64,000 nt of DNA from Paenibacillus phyllosphaerae (GTDB taxonomy: Bacteria > Bacillota > Bacilli > Paenibacillales > Paenibacillaceae): positions 124,001 to 188,000 of the forward strand of contig NZ_JACHXK010000007.1 of NCBI RefSeq assembly GCF_014192105.1, given 5' to 3'. A model generated the notes under the pieces. That model was not told the DNA's origin. It ran no database searches and saw nothing but the letters and a program-made list of their open reading frames with translations. The first letter of the stretch is position 1; every line of letters begins with the position of its first letter. The position numbers and the translations under genes are program-made. Of the stretch, positions 61,224-64,000 are shown piece after piece.

Positions 61224-62168
61224 ATGAGCTTGGTCGTGAACAATATTACGGATCTGATCGGCAACACGCCGCTGGTTCGGCTGAATCATGTCGTGCCGGA
61301 GGGCAGCGCGGAGATCTTCCTGAAGCTCGAATTCTTCAACCCCGGGAGCAGCGTGAAGGACCGGATCGCCATCAGCATCATCGAGGAGGCGGAGCGCGAC
61401 GGACGTCTCAAGAAAGGCGATACGATCGTCGAAGCAACGAGCGGCAATACGGGCATCGGCATCGCGCTGGTCGCCGCGGCCAGAGGGTATAAAGCCATTC
61501 TGGTCATGCCGGAGACGATGAGCCTCGAGCGCCGCAATCTGCTGCGCGCTTACGGGGCGGAGCTCGTGCTGACGCCGGGATTGGAAGGGATGAAAGGCGC
61601 GATCCGCGTGGCCCAAGAGCTGGCGGATAAGCATCCGAACTACTTCCCGGCCCAGCAGTTCGACAATCCGGCGAACGCCAAGATTCACCGGGAGACGACC
61701 GGTCCCGAGATCGTGCGGGCGATCGAGTCGATCGGAGGCGGCCTGGACGGTTTCGTCGCAGGCGTGGGCACGGGCGGTACCATCACGGGCGCAGGGGAAG
61801 TGCTGCGCCAGCATTACCCCAATATCCATATTGCGGCCGTGGAGCCGCTTGCTTCGCCGGTGCTGTCGGGCGGTCGGGCAGGCTTGCACAAAATTCAGGG
61901 CATCGGCGCGGGATTCGTGCCGTCTATCCTGAACACCGCCATCTATGACGAAATCATTCAAGTGAGCAACGAGCAGGCATTCGAATTGGCGCGGCGGGTA
62001 GCGAAGGAAGAAGGCATTCTCGGGGGCATCTCCTCCGGCGCGGCCATCCATGCCGCCATCCAGCTTGCCGGGCGGCTCGGCGCGGGCAAACGGATCGTGG
62101 CCATCGTTCCGAGCAACGGGGAACGGTATCTATCGACGGTGCTCTACCAGCAAGAACAGCAATTATAG
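61224..62168 (+). CDS. cysK: Cysteine synthase A (O-acetylserine sulfhydrylase)
   Basis: 314 residues, PLP fold type II. It makes cysteine from O-acetylserine and sulfide. Visible signatures: NTPLVRL near the N-terminus, the PLP lysine Lys45 in SSVKDRIA, the substrate loop TSGNTG, the phosphate loop GTGGT ([10 protein letters not shown]) and [15 protein letters not shown] 9 bp upstream selects ATG 61224; the earlier in-frame ATG 61173 has no such site. No promoter is evident in the 73 bp after the exporters, so it may be co-transcribed with them. A terminator follows. Confidence 0.93.
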   Translation: MSLVVNNITDLIGNTPLVRLNHVVPEGSAEIFLKLEFFNPGSSVKDRIAISIIEEAERDGRLKKGDTIVEATSGNTGIGIALVAAARGYKAILVMPETMSLERRNLLRAYGAELVLTPGLEGMKGAIRVAQELADKHPNYFPAQQFDNPANAKIHRETTGPEIVRAIESIGGGLDGFVAGVGTGGTITGAGEVLRQHYPNIHIAAVEPLASPVLSGGRAGLHKIQGIGAGFVPSILNTAIYDEIIQVSNEQAFELARRVAKEEGILGGISSGAAIHAAIQLAGRLGAGKRIVAIVPSNGERYLSTVLYQQEQQL

Positions 62169-62182
62169 CGTGCAAGAGCAAG

Positions 62183-62223
62183 GGGCTTTCTTATCCTGAT
62201 GGGATAGGAAAGCCTTATTTTTG
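62183..62223 (+). terminator. Terminator after cysK
   Basis: GGCTTTCTTATCC pairs with GGGATAGGAAAGCC (one mismatch), followed by TTATTTTTG. Confidence 0.88.
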
Positions 62224-62301
62224 TCGGAGCATGGGTCGCGAATTCGGCGCTTTTCGGCGCTCATTCGGTACCAGATTAGCATGCGAACCGCGAATTACCG
62301 C

Positions 62302-62329
62302 TTGACACAAACCTCTTCCGAAGTGTCAA
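62302..62329. promoter_or_regulatory. Inverted repeat TTGACAC-N14-GTGTCAA before the TetR gene
   Basis: A perfect 7-bp inverted repeat whose left arm is a consensus -35. A TACAAT at 62336-62341 is 28 bp from that TTGACA, too far for a simple promoter. The repeat may be an operator or a UV-like two-site element. Confidence 0.4.
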
Positions 62330-62388
62330 ATAGGGTACAATCAGTTGCTTGCTTAGCCTGATTACCGATTAAGGGAGGTGGCAAACGC

Positions 62389-62988
62389 GTGTCGCCACGG
62401 AATGTGGAGAAGGATTTGCAGAAGAGGGAAATCAGGATCGTTCACATCCTTAGCTCGGCCATCGAGGTGATGGCAGTGAAGGGAATCGGTTCGGTCAGCA
62501 TGAACGATATCGCGAGCGCAGCCGGCGTGAGCATCGGCAACATGTATCATTATTTCAAGTCCAAGGACGAGATCTTCGCCGAGCTGCTGCGAAGAGGGCA
62601 GACGGATTACGGCGAGTTCGTCGCCATCATCGCGCAGAAGCCGGACCGGGCACGGGAAAAGCTGTATATGATCTGCTCGACATGGCTGCAGATGACCAAT
62701 CATTGGGCGTATACGATTCTCATTCATACCGCGCGCATGTCGGAAACGTCGAGCGAGGAGCTGCGCCGTCAAGTGACGGAGCGCTTCACGAACAATTTGT
62801 CTCCAGTGGCGGCGATCATGGAGCAGGGACAACGCGAAGGCGAAGTGAAGACAGGCGATCCGATGGAGCTGGCCTTCTACTTTGTCAGCTTGATTCAAGG
62901 ACTGACGCTGCAGCGGGCGCCGGGCGTGGAGGTACCGGTCGGGATTGAGCCCGCGGACATCGTCAGGTTGTTCCTGACAGCTGCATAG
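62389..62988 (+). CDS. TetR-family regulator (GTG start)
   Basis: 199 residues from GTG 62389, 10 bp after AAGGGAGG. The TetR helix-turn-helix lies at about 10-60 (IVHILSSAIEVMAVKGIGSVSMNDIASAAGVSIGNMYHYFKSKDEIF). The helical ligand domain includes MICSTWLQMTNHWAYTILIH and MELAFYFVSLIQGLTL. It lies directly upstream of and in the same direction as an ABC importer operon whose promoter carries a perfect 11-bp inverted repeat, so it is the likely repressor of that importer. Inducer unknown. Confidence 0.9.
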   Translation: MSPRNVEKDLQKREIRIVHILSSAIEVMAVKGIGSVSMNDIASAAGVSIGNMYHYFKSKDEIFAELLRRGQTDYGEFVAIIAQKPDRAREKLYMICSTWLQMTNHWAYTILIHTARMSETSSEELRRQVTERFTNNLSPVAAIMEQGQREGEVKTGDPMELAFYFVSLIQGLTLQRAPGVEVPVGIEPADIVRLFLTAA

Positions 62989-63008
62989 ACCCGGCGAAAA
63001 AAAACGTC

Positions 63009-63038
63009 TTGACAGCTTTGCCTGCCAGTTGCTATGAT
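63009..63038 (+). promoter_or_regulatory. Promoter of the SsuB-like ABC operon
   Basis: Consensus TTGACA at 63009-63014, an 18-bp spacer and TATGAT at 63033-63038. Confidence 0.8.
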
Positions 63039-63045
63039 TGCGACA

Positions 63046-63071
63046 ACAAACCGAATCACCATTCGGTTTGT
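63046..63071. promoter_or_regulatory. TetR-type operator at the transcription start of the ABC operon
   Basis: ACAAACCGAAT-CACC-ATTCGGTTTGT: 11-bp perfect arms around a 4-bp centre, 7 bp after the -10. Size and symmetry fit a TetR dimer or dimer pair. Confidence 0.85.
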
Positions 63072-63247
63072 GATAACGGTTCAAGATTATCGACCAGACC
63101 ACTGGAGATTTTTACGACCGCTACAAGCATGATCGGAATGCCTGCCGAGGTAATCTGTTTGCGTGCTTGAGCTGCCGGAAAGTCTCTTTTTTATTACCTC
63201 AATACCAAGTAATTCGCTATGAATAGTCACTTAAGGGGGGCTAAGAG
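63072..63247 (+). other. Long untranslated leader of the ABC operon
   Basis: About 175 nt between operator and start codon without a gene. It includes a small CCAG/CTGG stem followed by AGATTTTT (about 63095-63118) and a T-rich stretch (about 63187-63197). No known riboswitch pattern was recognised; regulation by RNA structure is possible but unproven. Confidence 0.4.
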
Positions 63248-64000
63248 ATGTTAGAGATCGAAGGGCTTAACAAAACATTCGCCTCGCCATCCGGCGATGT
63301 CGTCGCCTTGCATCAGATCCGGCTTCAGGTAGAGAAGGGACAGTTCGTCACGTTCATCGGTCCGAGCGGTTGCGGCAAGAGCACGCTGCTCAAGATCGTT
63401 GCCGGGCTGGATACAGCCTACCAGGGAAGCGTCAAGCTGAACGGCAAAGCGATTGCGGGACCTGGCGTCGAGAAGGGATTTATTTTCCAAGAACCACGCT
63501 TGTTCCCTTGGCTGAACGTCGAGCGCAACATCGCGGCCAACCGCTCGCTCCGGGACAAAGAAGTGTGCAAGCAAGTGGATGAACTGATCGAGCTCGTCCG
63601 GCTCAAAGGATTCGAGAAAGCTTATCCGCGCGAATTATCCGGCGGCATGGCGCAGCGGGTCGCGATCGCAAGGGCCTTGCTCAGAAGGCCGGAAGTGCTG
63701 CTGCTCGATGAACCGTTCGGCGCATTGGATGCGTTCACCCGCACCCATATGCAAGAAGTACTGCTGGACATCTGGGAGAACAACAAGACGACCATGCTGT
63801 TCGTCACGCACGATCTGGACGAAGCCGTGTTCCTCGGGCAGCGCGTCGTCATTATGAATCCGAGGCCCGGACACATCCGCAATGTGATCGGCATCGATCT
63901 TCCTTATCCCCGGAAGCGGTCGGGTTCCTCGTTCCAGGAACTGCGCAGCCGCGTGCTAAGCGAGTTCGAGAAAGTCGAAACGCCGGCCATCGAGATCGGA
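63248..64000 (+). CDS. ABC importer ATPase, nitrate/sulfonate/taurine type (SsuB/TauB-like), partial
   Basis: 251 codons from ATG 63248 (after AAGGGGGG), still open at the window end. Walker [10 protein letters not shown] (about 39-47), Q-loop [13 protein letters not shown], signature [16 protein letters not shown], Walker [16 protein letters not shown] and switch [12 protein letters not shown] are all present. The FQEPRLFPW and SGGMAQR forms are typical of the SsuB/NrtD/TauB group that imports sulfonates, nitrate or related small anions. Permease and SBP genes are expected to follow. With cysK and flavin monooxygenases nearby, an organosulfur substrate is likely; pyrimidine precursors are another possibility for this group. 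Confidence 0.9.
   Translation, partial: MLEIEGLNKTFASPSGDVVALHQIRLQVEKGQFVTFIGPSGCGKSTLLKIVAGLDTAYQGSVKLNGKAIAGPGVEKGFIFQEPRLFPWLNVERNIAANRSLRDKEVCKQVDELIELVRLKGFEKAYPRELSGGMAQRVAIARALLRRPEVLLLDEPFGALDAFTRTHMQEVLLDIWENNKTTMLFVTHDLDEAVFLGQRVVIMNPRPGHIRNVIGIDLPYPRKRSGSSFQELRSRVLSEFEKVETPAIEIG

Noticed and set aside
63072..63247. Riboswitch in the ABC operon leader
   Set aside because: I compared it by eye with TPP, SAM and guanidine-type patterns and found no conserved core; it is reported only as an unexplained leader.

Overview
The window looks like chromosomal DNA of a GC-rich, low-phosphorylation-style Firmicute of the Paenibacillus/Cohnella type. This rests on AGGAGG ribosome binding sites, sigma-A promoters, CcpA cre-like sites, many family-1 sugar ABC importers without their own ATPase, PucR/AraR/PadR/TetR regulators and large modular exported glycosidases. 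No rRNA, tRNA, phage, insertion sequence or CRISPR array was seen.

Layout. (1) 0-21 kb is a plant cell-wall (pectin side-chain) locus. It has an AraR-like GntR/LacI regulator, two exported modular GH43 enzymes, an HTH regulator with a beta-rich sensor-like half, a lipoprotein SBP plus two permeases, a cytoplasmic GH2, an IclR regulator and a 1304-residue secreted PL11 rhamnogalacturonan lyase that carries both a cohesin-like and a dockerin module. Cre-like sites precede three of these units, and a perfect dyad overlaps the start of the SBP transcript. Small housekeeping or stress genes (GATase, DUF1801, VOC, TetR) sit between. (2) 21-32 kb holds signalling and metabolic genes: a chemoreceptor, a GAF-GGDEF protein, an alcohol dehydrogenase broken by an internal deletion, a PucR-type regulator divergent from an MFS transporter/M20 amidohydrolase pair, a small unknown gene and an aldo/keto reductase.

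(3) 32.4-44.6 kb is one long co-directional operon: an MsmX/UgpC-type ATPase, a membrane-anchored SBP fused to two beta-sandwich modules, a permease pair, an NHL/TPR/YIP1 membrane protein, a DUF5696 protein and a second permease pair. (4) 44.8-54.9 kb is an unusual oxidoreductase island: four paralogous NtaA/SnaA/DszA-type flavin monooxygenases interleaved with two paralogous sugar-type SBPs lacking permeases, an NfsA-like flavin reductase and an aldo/keto reductase. (5) 55.0-61.2 kb is a PadR regulator and three consecutive ABC exporter genes. The PadR promoter carries two copies of the palindrome core CGATATATCG, and a third copy lies upstream of the oxidoreductase island, which suggests one regulon across both units. 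(6) 61.2-64 kb has cysK, then a TetR gene whose likely operator (an 11-bp perfect inverted repeat) sits at the start of an SsuB/TauB-like ABC operon cut by the window end.

The most interesting reading is that regions 3-6 form an assimilation island for an organosulfur compound, possibly a sulfonated or thio-glycosidic sugar: sugar-type uptake, flavin-dependent C-S cleavage, aldehyde reduction, efflux of a by-product, and capture of the released sulfur by CysK. This is inference from gene content; substrates cannot be read from the sequence.
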